From NCBI RefSeq assembly GCF_001421015.2, contig NZ_CP013023.1, positions 4,147,501 to 4,211,500 on the forward strand: a stretch of 64,000 nt of DNA, read 5' to 3'. The notes under the pieces were generated by a model. The model saw nothing but the letters and a program-made list of their open reading frames with translations, made no database searches and was not told the DNA's origin. Each line of letters starts with the position of its first letter. Position 1 is the stretch's first letter. This stretch comes from Paenibacillus bovis (lineage in GTDB: Bacteria > Bacillota > Bacilli > Paenibacillales > Paenibacillaceae). Shown one piece after another: positions 25,364 to 34,138 of this stretch. The position numbers and the translations under genes were made by a program.

Positions 25364-27643
25364 TTAGCCGTTATACTCGGCATGAAGACGGTTCAGTTCC
25401 GCGATATCGCGACTAAGCATTTCTTCGGTATATTTGCCCTGTCCGAATCCGATCATTGCACGCAGCGGCATATATTTGATCATCGCCAGCAGCAGATCCT
25501 GGCTGTCTCCCATCATTTCATTCAATCCGGAGCGTTCGGCAAACTGCTTGGCCATATCAGCCGTTGCCGGGTTGGCTGCTACATCGCCGATCGTCGTATT
25601 GCGGTGAAACGTAACCGGCAGACTGACTGTTGATTTCACTTCGATTGTACTTTCCAGACGAATATCACGGGAAGAAGCTCCGATACGGATCGCAAACATA
25701 CCGGTCTCCACATGCCAGTCTCCAATATTCACATTGTAATAAGCAAAAGCACGCTTACCCAGTTCGAAGGTAACTTTCCGACTCTCTCCAGGCTGTAGAT
25801 TGACTTTGGCAAATCCTTTCAGTTCCTGCTGAGGCCGAATTACTGTGCTCTCTACATCATGCACATAGAGTTGTACAATTTCTTGCCCCGCAACCGAACC
25901 TGTATTCGTGACAGTCACTTCTACCTTCACGGTATCTTCGTCTGTACAGCTGGACGTATTTACGGTGAGATCGCTGTATTCAAAAGTGGTATAACTCAGT
26001 CCATATCCAAAAGGAAACAGCGGTTCGATCTGCTTTTGATCATAATAGCGATAACCTACAAATAAGCCTTCACGGTACTCGACACGATCACCTTCACCCG
26101 GAAAGTTCAGGAATGACGGATTATCGCTCAGCTTCACAGGGAACGTCTCGGGCAGCTTGCCGCTGGGACTAACCTCGCCAAACAACAGATCGGCAGCTGC
26201 ACCGCCTCCAGCTTGTCCACCCAAATAACCTTCCAATACTGATTTCACCTGGTTAAGCCACGGCATCGTTACCGGCGAACCGTTACTGAGAACTACCACC
26301 AGATTGTCCTGTACATCCGAGAGCGCTGCGATCAGATGCTGGTGATTATCCGGCAAATCCAGATGTTCACGATCATATCCCTCGGATTCATAACGATCCG
26401 GCAGGCCGGTGAACAGAATGACTACATCGGCTTCGGAAGCGATCCGGACTGCTTCCTGCACAAGTTCTTCTTTTACTTCATCACTGTCCAGATCATAACC
26501 GGCTGCATACGTAATCTCGGCCTGATCGCCTGCAAGTATACGGATTTCATCCAGCGCTTGATCCAGATGGGTCGGATTAATATGAGAGCTGCCGCTGCCC
26601 TGATAGCGCGGCTTAACGGCAAATTCACCGATTACTGCAATCTTTCCTTCTTTGCGAAGCGGCAGCAGATGATCTTCATTTTTGAGCAGTACCATACTTT
26701 CACGAGCAACCTCACGAGCCAGCTGGTGATGCTGACGGGAATCAAAGGAAGCTTCTCTTTTCTGTGCTGCAGCCTTGAATACAAAATTCAGCAGGCGCTC
26801 TACCGCTGTATCGAGCACAGATTCCTCCAGCGTTCCCTGCTGAATAGCAGCTACAATCTTGGAATCTCCGATCCCTGCACTTGTCGGCATCTCCAGTTCC
26901 ATGCCTGCCTGCAGTGCAGCTACACGTTCATTCACCGCTCCCCAGTCCGATACAACGAATCCTTCGAATCCCCATTCCTCTCGTAAAATGCGGGTGAGCA
27001 GTTCCTGGCTTTCTCCGGCATATACACCGTTGATTTTGTTGTAAGAGCACATTACACTCCATGGCTGTGACTGTTTCACGGCTCCCTCAAAGCTGGCCAG
27101 ATAAATTTCACGCAGTGTGCGTTCATCCACGATTGTATCTACCGACATCCGTCGGGTCTCCTGATTGTTAGCGGCAAAATGCTTGAGCGATGTTCCTACT
27201 CCCTGACTCTGCACACCCTGAATATGACCTGCAGCCAGTTCCGAGGACAGATACGGATCTTCGGAAAAGTATTCAAAATTACGTCCGCATAGCGGAGAAC
27301 GCTTGATATTCACGCCTGGTCCCAGAATGACCGCTACCTCTTCTGCCTGCGATTCTTGTCCAAGTGCTGTCCCAACCCGGTGCATCAGCTCTCTGTTCCA
27401 CGAAGCCGCCATGCCTGCTGCTGTAGGAAAGCATGTCGCCGGTACGCTATCATTCAGGCCCAGATGATCTCCTTCTGCATCCTGTTTACGCAAACCATGA
27501 GGACCATCTGTCATCATAACAGACGGAATATCCAGGCGCTCAATAGGCTGTGTATGCCAAAAATCAAGCCCCGAACACAGGCTTGCCTTTTCTTCCAGTG
27601 TCAGTTTGGAAATCAGTTCCTTGATCGAATGTGATGAATTCAT
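25364..27643 (-). CDS. Glycoside hydrolase family 3 beta-glucosidase
   Basis: Enzyme of 759 residues that splits beta-linked glucosides or related sugars from the non-reducing end. The first barrel has [41 protein letters not shown] and the nucleophile Asp at about residue 233 in [11 protein letters not shown]. The second sandwich domain contains YQGSGSSHI, and the C-terminal fibronectin-like domain holds [19 protein letters not shown]. There is no signal peptide, so it acts inside the cell on imported sugars. AGGAGG lies 5 nt before the ATG. It is a single gene; the preferred glycoside cannot be told. No cre site was seen. Confidence 0.9.
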   Translation of the reverse strand: MNSSHSIKELISKLTLEEKASLCSGLDFWHTQPIERLDIPSVMMTDGPHGLRKQDAEGDHLGLNDSVPATCFPTAAGMAASWNRELMHRVGTALGQESQAEEVAVILGPGVNIKRSPLCGRNFEYFSEDPYLSSELAAGHIQGVQSQGVGTSLKHFAANNQETRRMSVDTIVDERTLREIYLASFEGAVKQSQPWSVMCSYNKINGVYAGESQELLTRILREEWGFEGFVVSDWGAVNERVAALQAGMELEMPTSAGIGDSKIVAAIQQGTLEESVLDTAVERLLNFVFKAAAQKREASFDSRQHHQLAREVARESMVLLKNEDHLLPLRKEGKIAVIGEFAVKPRYQGSGSSHINPTHLDQALDEIRILAGDQAEITYAAGYDLDSDEVKEELVQEAVRIASEADVVILFTGLPDRYESEGYDREHLDLPDNHQHLIAALSDVQDNLVVVLSNGSPVTMPWLNQVKSVLEGYLGGQAGGGAAADLLFGEVSPSGKLPETFPVKLSDNPSFLNFPGEGDRVEYREGLFVGYRYYDQKQIEPLFPFGYGLSYTTFEYSDLTVNTSSCTDEDTVKVEVTVTNTGSVAGQEIVQLYVHDVESTVIRPQQELKGFAKVNLQPGESRKVTFELGKRAFAYYNVNIGDWHVETGMFAIRIGASSRDIRLESTIEVKSTVSLPVTFHRNTTIGDVAANPATADMAKQFAERSGLNEMMGDSQDLLLAMIKYMPLRAMIGFGQGKYTEEMLSRDIAELNRLHAEYNG

Positions 27644-27890
27644 ATATACCTCCTGCGTATTCAAATGAAATAAAGTAAAGTCTGCCAACAAAAAATTATT
27701 GCCTTGCCTATAACAGTTACTCTTTATTCACTTACCCCTTATTAGCATAAGGCCAACGAATTTTTGTGTATGGTAAAATCCACAGAAAATTGGTACGGTA
27801 TCCAAAAATAATAAATGAAATCGCCTAATACGATACCGATACGTTGCATAGTTTTCATCAAAATCATTTTAATTTAACAAAAGGAATAGA

Positions 27891-27919
27891 TTGAAAAAGA
27901 ACACTTGTTCGTATATAAT
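27891..27919 (+). promoter_or_regulatory. SigmaA promoter of the WYL-like gene
   Basis: TTGAAA (27891-27896), a 17-nt spacer, and TATAAT (27914-27919), 44 nt before the start codon. A LexA box fills most of the spacer. Confidence 0.8.
27899..27910 (+). promoter_or_regulatory. LexA (DinR) box 1
   Basis: GAACACTTGTTC fits GAAC-N4-GTTC, the core of the Bacillus SOS box. It lies between the -35 and -10 hexamers, where bound repressor would block RNA polymerase. Confidence 0.75.
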
Positions 27920-27933
27920 AAGAATAAATAAGA

Positions 27934-27945
27934 GAACAAACGTTC
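27934..27945 (+). promoter_or_regulatory. LexA (DinR) box 2
   Basis: GAACAAACGTTC, a second GAAC-N4-GTTC site, 35 bp after the first and just downstream of the expected transcription start. Confidence 0.75.
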
Positions 27946-27962
27946 TGATTAGAGGGATGATT

Positions 27963-28403
27963 ATGCTAGCCAAACATATTGGAGAATTACTTGAAATTGT
28001 ATATATGGACCAGTCCGGCAAACTGTCCCAGCGGCGGATTGAGATTAAGCGAATACGCAATGGCCTGGTATATGCGGATTGTTTGCGTTCGGGAGAACCT
28101 CGTACATTCCGGGAAGAGAATATTCTAGCCTGGCAGCCTTCCAAGGCGATCAGACCCACTATTTCTGTTAAACAGCTGGCTGCTGCTTCGGCCACTCCGG
28201 TTGCTGCCAGATCGTCTTCGTCAGTGACTGCTTCCCCTTCTACCTTCACTGCTACTCTACAATCTTTCACTTCTAATGCAGCACACCAGCATCAATCAGC
28301 GACAGCGTCCAGACATTCTTCGTCTTCGTCCAAATCATATCGCAAGCACAATTCCTATACTTCCCAAAAATCACGTACCCAGGTGGTTTCTCACATATCC
28401 TAA
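27963..28403 (+). CDS. WYL-like small protein with Ser/Ala-rich tail, probable SOS gene
   Basis: The protein has 146 residues. Residues 1-60 resemble a minimal WYL domain: EIVYMDQSGKLSQRRIEIKRI, then NGLVYADCLRSGEPRTFREENILAW, the pattern of an Sm-like fold that senses nucleic acids or nucleotides. The remaining 80 residues are low complexity, rich in Ser, Ala, Thr and His, with a basic end (KSYRKHNSYTSQKSRTQ). AGAGGG lies 6 nt before ATG 27963. The promoter carries two LexA boxes, so induction by DNA damage is likely. It is a single gene; its function is unknown. The WYL assignment is from pattern only. Confidence 0.75.
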   Translation: MLAKHIGELLEIVYMDQSGKLSQRRIEIKRIRNGLVYADCLRSGEPRTFREENILAWQPSKAIRPTISVKQLAAASATPVAARSSSSVTASPSTFTATLQSFTSNAAHQHQSATASRHSSSSSKSYRKHNSYTSQKSRTQVVSHIS

Positions 28404-28520
28404 TCTATCCCTGATATCTGACTGCTCTATGCCAGCGCTATAATCTATTCATACTATTATTCACACGATCAGGTAATCTAACCGCTTTCATCCAACTATC
28501 CACCTATTCGCGCATACTCA

Positions 28521-28563
28521 CAAAAAATAGCGGATACCTCTGCTTCAAGGTATCCGCTATTGG
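28521..28563 (-). terminator. Terminator of murI
   Basis: AATAGCGGATACC and GGTATCCGCTATT form a perfect 13-bp stem with a TTTTTTG run on the minus strand, 35 nt after the murI stop. Confidence 0.85.
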
Positions 28564-28597
28564 AATAATTGCTATTGATTCAGGTCATTGTCTCTGC

Positions 28598-29377
28598 TCA
28601 GGATAACAAGCTCATCAGATGCCGGTAATCCATCATTTCTTCCGGGCTCTCTGCGGGTACACCAGATTTGACAAAGTTCATCTGTCCGGTGCCATCCCCG
28701 ATCTGGCCGCATTCCTGCAGAACATGCTGCAGATGTCTGGCTGTGCCATTGCTTCCATCGATAATATCGACTTCCTCGGGGAAGAAACGTCGCAGGTTAC
28801 TGCGGAAATAAGGAAAATGTGTACAGCCCAATACTACAGTACCGTACTGGCGCAGATCCAAATCCCCCAGTGCTTGCTGCAAATAAGGAATGACGTCCTC
28901 ATCTCCAAACTTGCGCTCCTCCGCCAACTGTACCAGACCGGGCATTGGTACACTTTCCACAATATCTTCGGTATCGATACTTTTGACCAGATTATGGAAC
29001 TTCTCTTCATTCAACGTTAGCCGGGTCGCCAACACCAATACTTTTTTATGCTTGATAATACTATTCTGCACTGCAGGTTTGACAGCCGGTTCAATCCCGA
29101 TTACCGGAAAGTCATATCTTTGCCGCAGATCTGTTACAGCGATACTGGTCGCTGTATTGCAGGCGATCACGAGTGCCTTGATATCCTGAGCAGCCAGATA
29201 ATCTGCAGCCTCGATCACATACTGCCGGACTTCATCCTTGGACTTTTCTCCATAAGGTACATGCCGGGTATCCGCATAAAATACATAATCTTCGTTCGGC
29301 ATCAGCTTTAACGCTTCATGCATCACGGTCAAACCGCCAACACCGGAATCAAAAATTCCTATCTTCACTCCGTTCAC
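28598..29377 (-). CDS. murI: Glutamate racemase
   Basis: Makes D-glutamate for peptidoglycan, using two cysteines and no cofactor. The two catalytic cysteines are Cys73 in ACNTATS and Cys185 in LGCTHFPY. The N-terminus IGIFDSGVGGLTV and the VPYGEKS loop are family signatures. It has 259 residues, the usual length. The start is GTG 29377, with AGAGGG about 4 nt upstream; a second GTG three codons later could also serve. It is a single gene with a strong terminator. Confidence 0.95.
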   Translation of the reverse strand: MNGVKIGIFDSGVGGLTVMHEALKLMPNEDYVFYADTRHVPYGEKSKDEVRQYVIEAADYLAAQDIKALVIACNTATSIAVTDLRQRYDFPVIGIEPAVKPAVQNSIIKHKKVLVLATRLTLNEEKFHNLVKSIDTEDIVESVPMPGLVQLAEERKFGDEDVIPYLQQALGDLDLRQYGTVVLGCTHFPYFRSNLRRFFPEEVDIIDGSNGTARHLQHVLQECGQIGDGTGQMNFVKSGVPAESPEEMMDYRHLMSLLS

Positions 29378-29481
29378 TCTTCCCTCTGTCCATTCACGAT
29401 ATGTCTTGTCTAATCATTTTGTTATCTATATCTGATTATAACTTTTTCGATTCCATTTGAAAATAAAAGGAGATTGGCGCA

Positions 29482-30477
29482 TTAGCCTTCGATAAATGCC
29501 GCAGCTTCCTGCAAGAGCTGGTTAAAATGGGCCGGATAATCGTGACCCAGACCGGTTATATTTTTGAATACATATGGAATACCCTTGAAGTCCAGCGCTT
29601 CTGCCAGTTCCTGTGCACCAGGCAGACATTCTTCGTCACTCTCGCCGCAAATCATATACAGCTTCACGCCATGCTCTTTCCAGGCATTCAATCCCAATTC
29701 CCATTCTTCCCGATCAGGCATCCAGGGAGCGACGAGGATCAGCCCTCGTACACCAGATGAATATTCAGCCGCTGTATTCATTGCCACTCTGGCACCGGCA
29801 GAAAACCCTGCCAGAATAGGTCTTTTACCGGAAGGCAACGCGTTTTCGGGCAGCAGACAATCCCGAATCTCCATTTGCGGATTATCGATACGAACGAGCT
29901 CTTCCATGGACTGCTTGAGTTCTTCCATTCCGGTATCGATATCCACCCAGTCATACGCTCCTGAGAACTGAATCTGGGAAGACTGGAGCAATGCCAGCTT
30001 GTAGTTTCGATCGAGCAGAGAGCTCCAGTAAGGCTGCACGATATCCATATTCTCCTGTTCTCCATGCAGGACAAAGATCGTATGGAATGCAGTTGCCGGC
30101 TTTTCCTGATCAGGCAACACAATATTCAGCTTGGCACTATTTTCGGTGAGAGCCTGCGCTTCGCGGACCCGGCAGATTCCAATCAGCCGCTCAAACTCGG
30201 GATCGTGCCGCAAAGGCTCCAGCATTTCTTCTTCCATCAGGTATTCCGGAGAATACCAGTACTCCTGCTGCTCTATCGCTTCCCGGAGTAATTGCAATGC
30301 TTCCTCATGCATATCTGCAGCCGTAGCCAGACTATAGCGCAGATTGTAGATCTGTGCCGGATTGCCGACCCCATCCGCCTGATGCTCTGTTATAAAATGA
30401 TACGCTTCTGCGCTTCCATGCTGTTCGTAGATTTCCATTGTCCGATTAAGCAACCCTGTATATGTAAACTGCGCCAT
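29482..30477 (-). CDS. Alpha/beta hydrolase with N-terminal TPR-like extension
   Basis: Cytoplasmic protein of 331 residues. Residues 1-110 look helical and repeat-like (YNLRYSLATAADMHEEALQL), similar to the tail of a TPR protein. From about residue 130 it is an alpha/beta hydrolase: FVLHGEQEN, nucleophile Ser226 in GFSAGAR, acid in CGESDEEC, and His in GLGHDYP. All three catalytic positions are present, so it should be active, probably as an esterase or peptidase, but the substrate is not known. AGGAGGT lies 3-4 nt before the ATG. It is a single gene, and a terminator sits just upstream. Confidence 0.8.
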   Translation of the reverse strand: MAQFTYTGLLNRTMEIYEQHGSAEAYHFITEHQADGVGNPAQIYNLRYSLATAADMHEEALQLLREAIEQQEYWYSPEYLMEEEMLEPLRHDPEFERLIGICRVREAQALTENSAKLNIVLPDQEKPATAFHTIFVLHGEQENMDIVQPYWSSLLDRNYKLALLQSSQIQFSGAYDWVDIDTGMEELKQSMEELVRIDNPQMEIRDCLLPENALPSGKRPILAGFSAGARVAMNTAAEYSSGVRGLILVAPWMPDREEWELGLNAWKEHGVKLYMICGESDEECLPGAQELAEALDFKGIPYVFKNITGLGHDYPAHFNQLLQEAAAFIEG

Positions 30478-30535
30478 GGGACCTCCTGTATAAATGTAGT
30501 GGGTTCGGGCCCCTGTCTATTCTGCACATACGGCC

Positions 30536-30572
30536 CAAATAAAGCAAGCCTCTCGCAAAAGGCTTGCTTGGT
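30536..30572 (-). terminator. Terminator of the DUF1541 lipoprotein gene
   Basis: AAGCAAGCC and GGCTTGCTT form a 9-bp stem, followed on the minus strand by TATTTGG. It lies between the lipoprotein gene and the hydrolase gene. Confidence 0.65.
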
Positions 30573-30715
30573 AAAAGCGTAACGCTGTATTCATATTAAT
30601 ATACAGTCCCCGAAATAAACAATAGCAGCTTATCTATCGAGGGATATCATTGATCTCCTGCATATATTGTATATCCGTTGTTTATACAATTGAATCAGTT
30701 CAGCGGCTATCCTGC

Positions 30716-31324
30716 TTATTTTGCAGACAATTCTTCGCCGGTAACCCATTTATGATTCCGGACAGGCTCTCCGCCGTTAGTTGGTGTATAGTCGACCATA
30801 TAGACGGTAGTCTGCTGCGCCAAATCAATAGTTGCCTGAGCGCCTTTCATGCCTGGCATATGATCTGCATTCAGTATTGCCTTGCTTCCCGGCTTGAGTG
30901 GAGACTGACCGGCATCCTGCAGTTCTTCATGAATAACCCACTTATGATTCTTGACCGGTTCTCCTCCCGTAACAGGCGTATACGATACACTGTAGACTGT
31001 TGTATCATATGCTCCTGCAATCGTAGCCTGTGCACCTTTCATACCCGGCATATGATCCATATTCATTATAACAGTAGTTCCTACTGGAAATTCAGGATTC
31101 TGGGCAGTTTGCAGACCTGCTGGCAGTTCCGCAGAGCCGGAGTGATGCATCTGTCCGCCGGCAGTCTCATTTCCCATCGCCATGGAATCATCAGGTGCCG
31201 TTTCACCTTGTACAGTATTTGATGCATTTTTGTCGGTTGCAGCAGAATGGGTTGCATCGCTATTGCTGCAGCCAGTCATAATAAGCAGTGTAACGATTCC
31301 GGCAGACATTAGCGCTTTTCTCAT
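30716..31324 (-). CDS. DUF1541 (YdhK) family lipoprotein, Met/His-rich
   Basis: Exported lipoprotein of 202 residues. The signal peptide ends in the lipobox LIMTGC (Cys at residue 19). A linker with MAMGNETAGGQMHHSG follows, then two DUF1541 repeats at about residues 78-140 and 143-202. Each repeat has DHMPGMKGAQATI, TTVY, YTP and NHKWV. The Met and His content, with the DHMPGM repeats, suggests copper binding outside the membrane. AAGGAGC lies 8 nt before the ATG. A CsoR-like operator is 71-90 nt upstream. The repeat assignment is clear; the metal is inference. Confidence 0.85.
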   Translation of the reverse strand: MRKALMSAGIVTLLIMTGCSNSDATHSAATDKNASNTVQGETAPDDSMAMGNETAGGQMHHSGSAELPAGLQTAQNPEFPVGTTVIMNMDHMPGMKGAQATIAGAYDTTVYSVSYTPVTGGEPVKNHKWVIHEELQDAGQSPLKPGSKAILNADHMPGMKGAQATIDLAQQTTVYMVDYTPTNGGEPVRNHKWVTGEELSAK

Positions 31325-31394
31325 AATTTCATGCTCCTTTTTTGTGTTTTATTTTTCTTTTAATACTTTGTATTTCCTTACCCCTCTCTCTATA

Positions 31395-31414
31395 TACTAT
31401 ACCCCTGTATGGTA
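31395..31414 (-). promoter_or_regulatory. CsoR-like copper operator
   Basis: On the minus strand TACCATACAGGGGTATAGTA matches 17 of 20 positions of the B. subtilis copZA CsoR site as I remember it (TACCCTACGGGGGTATGGTA). A TTCAAT hexamer just upstream and a TATAGT-like hexamer overlapping its end could form the promoter. This predicts copper-induced expression of the lipoprotein. Confidence 0.65.
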
Positions 31415-31560
31415 TATTGAATAAAATAAATATGAATATACTTTGACAATCCCACCGCTAACTAGGCAGATTAGTCTGACAATATCAATATTCAGCACTT
31501 TAAATATAGTCAAATACATATTCTAAAACATACTTGCATTGCATACTTAGATACCATATC

Positions 31561-31602
31561 ACAAAAAGAGTACCTCTCTTTAAGCCGGTACTCTCATTGT
31601 GT
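31561..31602 (-). terminator. Terminator of the DUF3841 gene
   Basis: GAGTACC (31568-31574) and GGTACTC (31587-31593) form the stem; TTTTTG follows on the minus strand. The rest of the 396-nt spacer is AT-rich and otherwise shows only the copper operator. Confidence 0.65.
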
Positions 31603-31720
31603 CTTTATGATGATTGTGTCAGGCAATCTACAGGATTCCGTCAGCGATTCTACTCACGTATTCCAATTCAGCTCATCTTCTATGTAATCTTCTGGCCCTT
31701 TGCCTAATCTTGGTATCCGG

Positions 31721-32275
31721 TTAGCAATAATAATACCGTTTCGCCAGACTTGGCTCGACCAGGTATTCGGCTTTCAGAACCTGCTGCAGGCGTACACGAC
31801 CGGTGACTCCCTGCAAGCGTCTGTCCTCCTCATGTTTCAGGCGATCAAGATCGAAGATACGCAGCCAGCTCTGTTCCTTGGTTAGCGTCGAACAGCCCGT
31901 CCGGAATTCCTCCCACTCTATGTGATCCACCGCATTAAATGTATTATTTAATACCGAATGCCATTCTTGAAAATCCGACAACAGTACATTCAGCGGATGC
32001 AGAGACAGCGTCAGACACACGCATTGTTCGCGGCCGGTAAAATGATTCAGTTGCAGCAGATCGGGCTTTTCTTTCCATACCCATACCGGATAGCTGCCAT
32101 CATAAAAAGGCAACCGTTCCGTCATCTGATCCATCATCCAGTGATAAGCTTCCGGATAGGAGATATGATCGATATGCCCTTCCAAAAAGCCTGTCTGCTG
32201 AGCTTGCTCCCAGGCAGACAGGGACTGTATCGTCCAATATTTAGATGTCGAAGCAGCAGGATATTTTCTTTTCAT
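31721..32275 (-). CDS. DUF3841 family protein
   Basis: Cytoplasmic protein of 184 residues. The N-terminal pattern YWTIQSLSAWEQAQQTGFLEG, followed by YPEAYHWMMDQMTERLP and PVWVWKEKPDL, is that of DUF3841, a family with no known function. The middle has LTLSLHPLNVLLSDFQEWHSVLN and the C-terminal part is charged. AAAGGAG lies about 10 nt before ATG 32275; longer readings to 32314 lack a ribosome site. It is a single gene with its own terminator; neighbours give no hint. Confidence 0.75.
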   Translation of the reverse strand: MKRKYPAASTSKYWTIQSLSAWEQAQQTGFLEGHIDHISYPEAYHWMMDQMTERLPFYDGSYPVWVWKEKPDLLQLNHFTGREQCVCLTLSLHPLNVLLSDFQEWHSVLNNTFNAVDHIEWEEFRTGCSTLTKEQSWLRIFDLDRLKHEEDRRLQGVTGRVRLQQVLKAEYLVEPSLAKRYYYC

Positions 32276-32471
32276 TATAATTGCTCTCCTTTCCTGCATA
32301 ACGATACGGCGCAATCCTATATGTATCCACCGGCAGCCGGTAATTGTATCCGATCAGCTTGGTTAGTATAGCAGACTTGTTCATAATCTATGTATCATAA
32401 CAAAAAAAGCAGCAAAATTTAAGTGCAATCCGGTCTCCCCTTCATTTACACCGAAAGACTGGCAATAAAAT

Positions 32472-32520
32472 CAAAACGTGCAGCCCGATATCTGTTCGAT
32501 ATCCAGAACTGCACGTTGTA
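32472..32520 (-). terminator. Terminator of the small 32586 gene
   Basis: AACGTGCAG (32475-32483) and CTGCACGTT (32509-32517) form the outer stem and GATATC repeats pair within. TTTTGATTTTATT follows on the minus strand. Confidence 0.6.
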
Positions 32521-32585
32521 GGTTATAGGCATGATCTGTAGCCAGGATATAATCCATGGTTACGATGCCATATTAGATGATTGTT

Positions 32586-32744
32586 TTAGTTGGCTTCCAT
32601 ATACTGACTAAGAAGCTGAGTCACTTTGCCTCGTACAGCCAGATCCGAGTTATCACGATTTTTAACGATTTGACTCACTTGCATCATAAAGGAATCCATT
32701 TCGTTCTCTATGTTAAATTCATACTGTTCGTTTCTGTTTTCCAC
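32586..32744 (-). CDS. Small protein of unknown function
   Basis: Not recognised. It encodes about 52 residues from GTG 32744, or 55 from ATG 32753. GGAGG ends 1 nt before the ATG, which is too close, and 10 nt before the GTG, so the GTG is preferred. The product is charged and likely helical (NIENEMDSFMMQVSQIVKNR), ending in VRGKVTQLLSQYMEAN. It has no membrane segment. It is a single gene followed by a terminator. Such small charged proteins are common in Paenibacillus. Confidence 0.6.
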   Translation of the reverse strand: MENRNEQYEFNIENEMDSFMMQVSQIVKNRDNSDLAVRGKVTQLLSQYMEAN

Positions 32745-32888
32745 GTTTCTCATGCCTCCAAAATTGTAAATTCGTTGTCTATCTAATATCACCCTCTGAC
32801 TGTAAATTTAAAACAGTAATTTGTACATTTTTTTATTTATTTTCAGAAATAATTCATTACATGCTCTGGATAAGGAAGCTGAGAACAT

Positions 32889-32926
32889 AAAAAGCCCCAT
32901 GCCATTCGGGGACAGGAGCTTTTTAT
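32889..32926 (-). terminator. Terminator, probably of the 33149 gene
   Basis: AAAAAGC and GCTTTTT pair outside CCCC/GGGG. T residues follow on the minus strand. It lies about 220 nt after the nearest minus-strand stop. Confidence 0.65.
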
Positions 32927-33055
32927 CAAGACAGGAACTTTGTGTATAGGTCAGGATGTCAAAAATGATTGCTGACTTCCTCTGACTTCCTGACTTATTT
33001 TCCTGACCCACTATAGTTAATGTGTTTATTTTTGGTGTTTAAGCTATACAGCTAG

Positions 33056-33093
33056 CTGACCACTACCCTGTCAAGATAGGGGTCAGCTGGATA
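33056..33093 (-). repeat. tRNA-Val fragment within a hairpin
   Basis: 33056-33079 matches 34781-34804, inside the tRNA-Val gene, at 23 of 24 bases (variable region and anticodon arm with the GAC anticodon). The bases that follow (GGGTCAGCT) complete a different hairpin, AGCTGACC / GGTCAGCT. It has no acceptor or D arm, so it is not a tRNA gene. Confidence 0.7.
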
Positions 33094-33148
33094 AGGTGTA
33101 ACCGCACTAAGTATGCAATAAGCTAACTGTATTCAGCCGCTGTATTTA

Positions 33149-33457
33149 TCAATCTTCGGCAATATCAGCGCGCAGCGCGCTGGCAATCTCGATCATTTTG
33201 GGAATAACCGCTTCATTCATGCCGGATACATACAGATCACCATCAAAATGGCGGAAAGGAATCGTAGCTCCTTCGATCTCCCAGAGGAAAAAATCTCCTT
33301 CGATCGACATTGTAGTTTCTCCTTTGACCGTGAAGACCGGTGTATATACGATATCAGGATGCAATTCAAAATAAGCTTTGCATTCTTCAAGCGTGATCGG
33401 TTGCTGTGCTCCATCGCCCTGCTGCATTTCCCGGGTAATTCGGTAACGCTGACCCAT
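33149..33457 (-). CDS. Protein of unknown function
   Basis: Not recognised. It encodes 102 residues without membrane segments. The middle has a beta-rich stretch (VFTVKGETTMSIEGDFFLWE, then IPFRHFDGDLYVSG), and the end is helical (AVIPKMIEIASALRAD). AAAGGAG lies 9-10 nt before the ATG. It is followed 70 nt on by the tRNA-Val-like fragment. The two neighbouring genes in the same direction (33582 and 32586) are also small proteins of unknown role; spacing of more than 100 nt argues against a tight operon. Confidence 0.65.
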   Translation of the reverse strand: MGQRYRITREMQQGDGAQQPITLEECKAYFELHPDIVYTPVFTVKGETTMSIEGDFFLWEIEGATIPFRHFDGDLYVSGMNEAVIPKMIEIASALRADIAED

Positions 33458-33581
33458 ATTGTGTTAGCTCCTTTACATAAAAGACTATTGTTTTGCTCTA
33501 ATTTCAAACTTCAATTATACACAAAGCCAAAAGCCCTTGCTACTAAAAGCCTATAAAATATTGTATCCAGAATCTTGAAAA

Positions 33582-33824
33582 CTAGGAAAGTGCGTCAATA
33601 GCAGCCTGGATATACGGCGGAATCGGCTGATTCTCTTTTTCGATACGGCGTCCAGCATAAATGATCAGCTGTCGCTGATTTACAACTGGATAACCACCGG
33701 CATGTTCACCACGGTATTCGATCACCGTTCCTTTTGCTTCTTTTTGAGCCATTTCGTAATTATCCAGTACATGAAATACTTGTTCTGCTGTACGATCAAT
33801 ATAAGCATACGCTTTTTCGTCCAT
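33582..33824 (-). CDS. Protein of unknown function
   Basis: Not recognised. It encodes 80 residues, soluble and charged. The N-terminal MDEKAYAYIDRTAEQVFHVL and the C-terminal NQPIPPYIQAAIDALS are probably helical, with a beta segment between (KGTVIEYRGEHAGGYPVV). GGAGGT lies 7 nt before the ATG, a strong site. It is 124 nt upstream of the 33149 gene on the same strand and could share its transcript. Confidence 0.65.
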   Translation of the reverse strand: MDEKAYAYIDRTAEQVFHVLDNYEMAQKEAKGTVIEYRGEHAGGYPVVNQRQLIIYAGRRIEKENQPIPPYIQAAIDALS

Positions 33825-34138
33825 GCCGTTTACCTCCGGGTATTATTCATTTTTAACGATGCATTCAATTGTTGCTCGTGTAATATTATTACAGATATTG
33901 TTCCCGTAAACTCATTACAGAAATCGATCACTGTTACTTCGTCAAGTCTATATTCTACTGTATAATGATCCAGATTATGATGGATAGGTTGGAGTAGCTT
34001 CCTTCATTCTTTTAAAATATACATAATTAAATAAACATCTAGCTGTCGGTAGGATTATAACAATATCCCTTATTCTAAATCATAATAATCAAAATGAGGA
34101 GAACCACTCCGTGGTCTTCAGAAATCCAGGTGAACTTT

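Noticed and set aside
33056..33093. Second tRNA-Val gene
   Set aside because: Only the variable region and anticodon arm are present; acceptor, D and T arms are missing.
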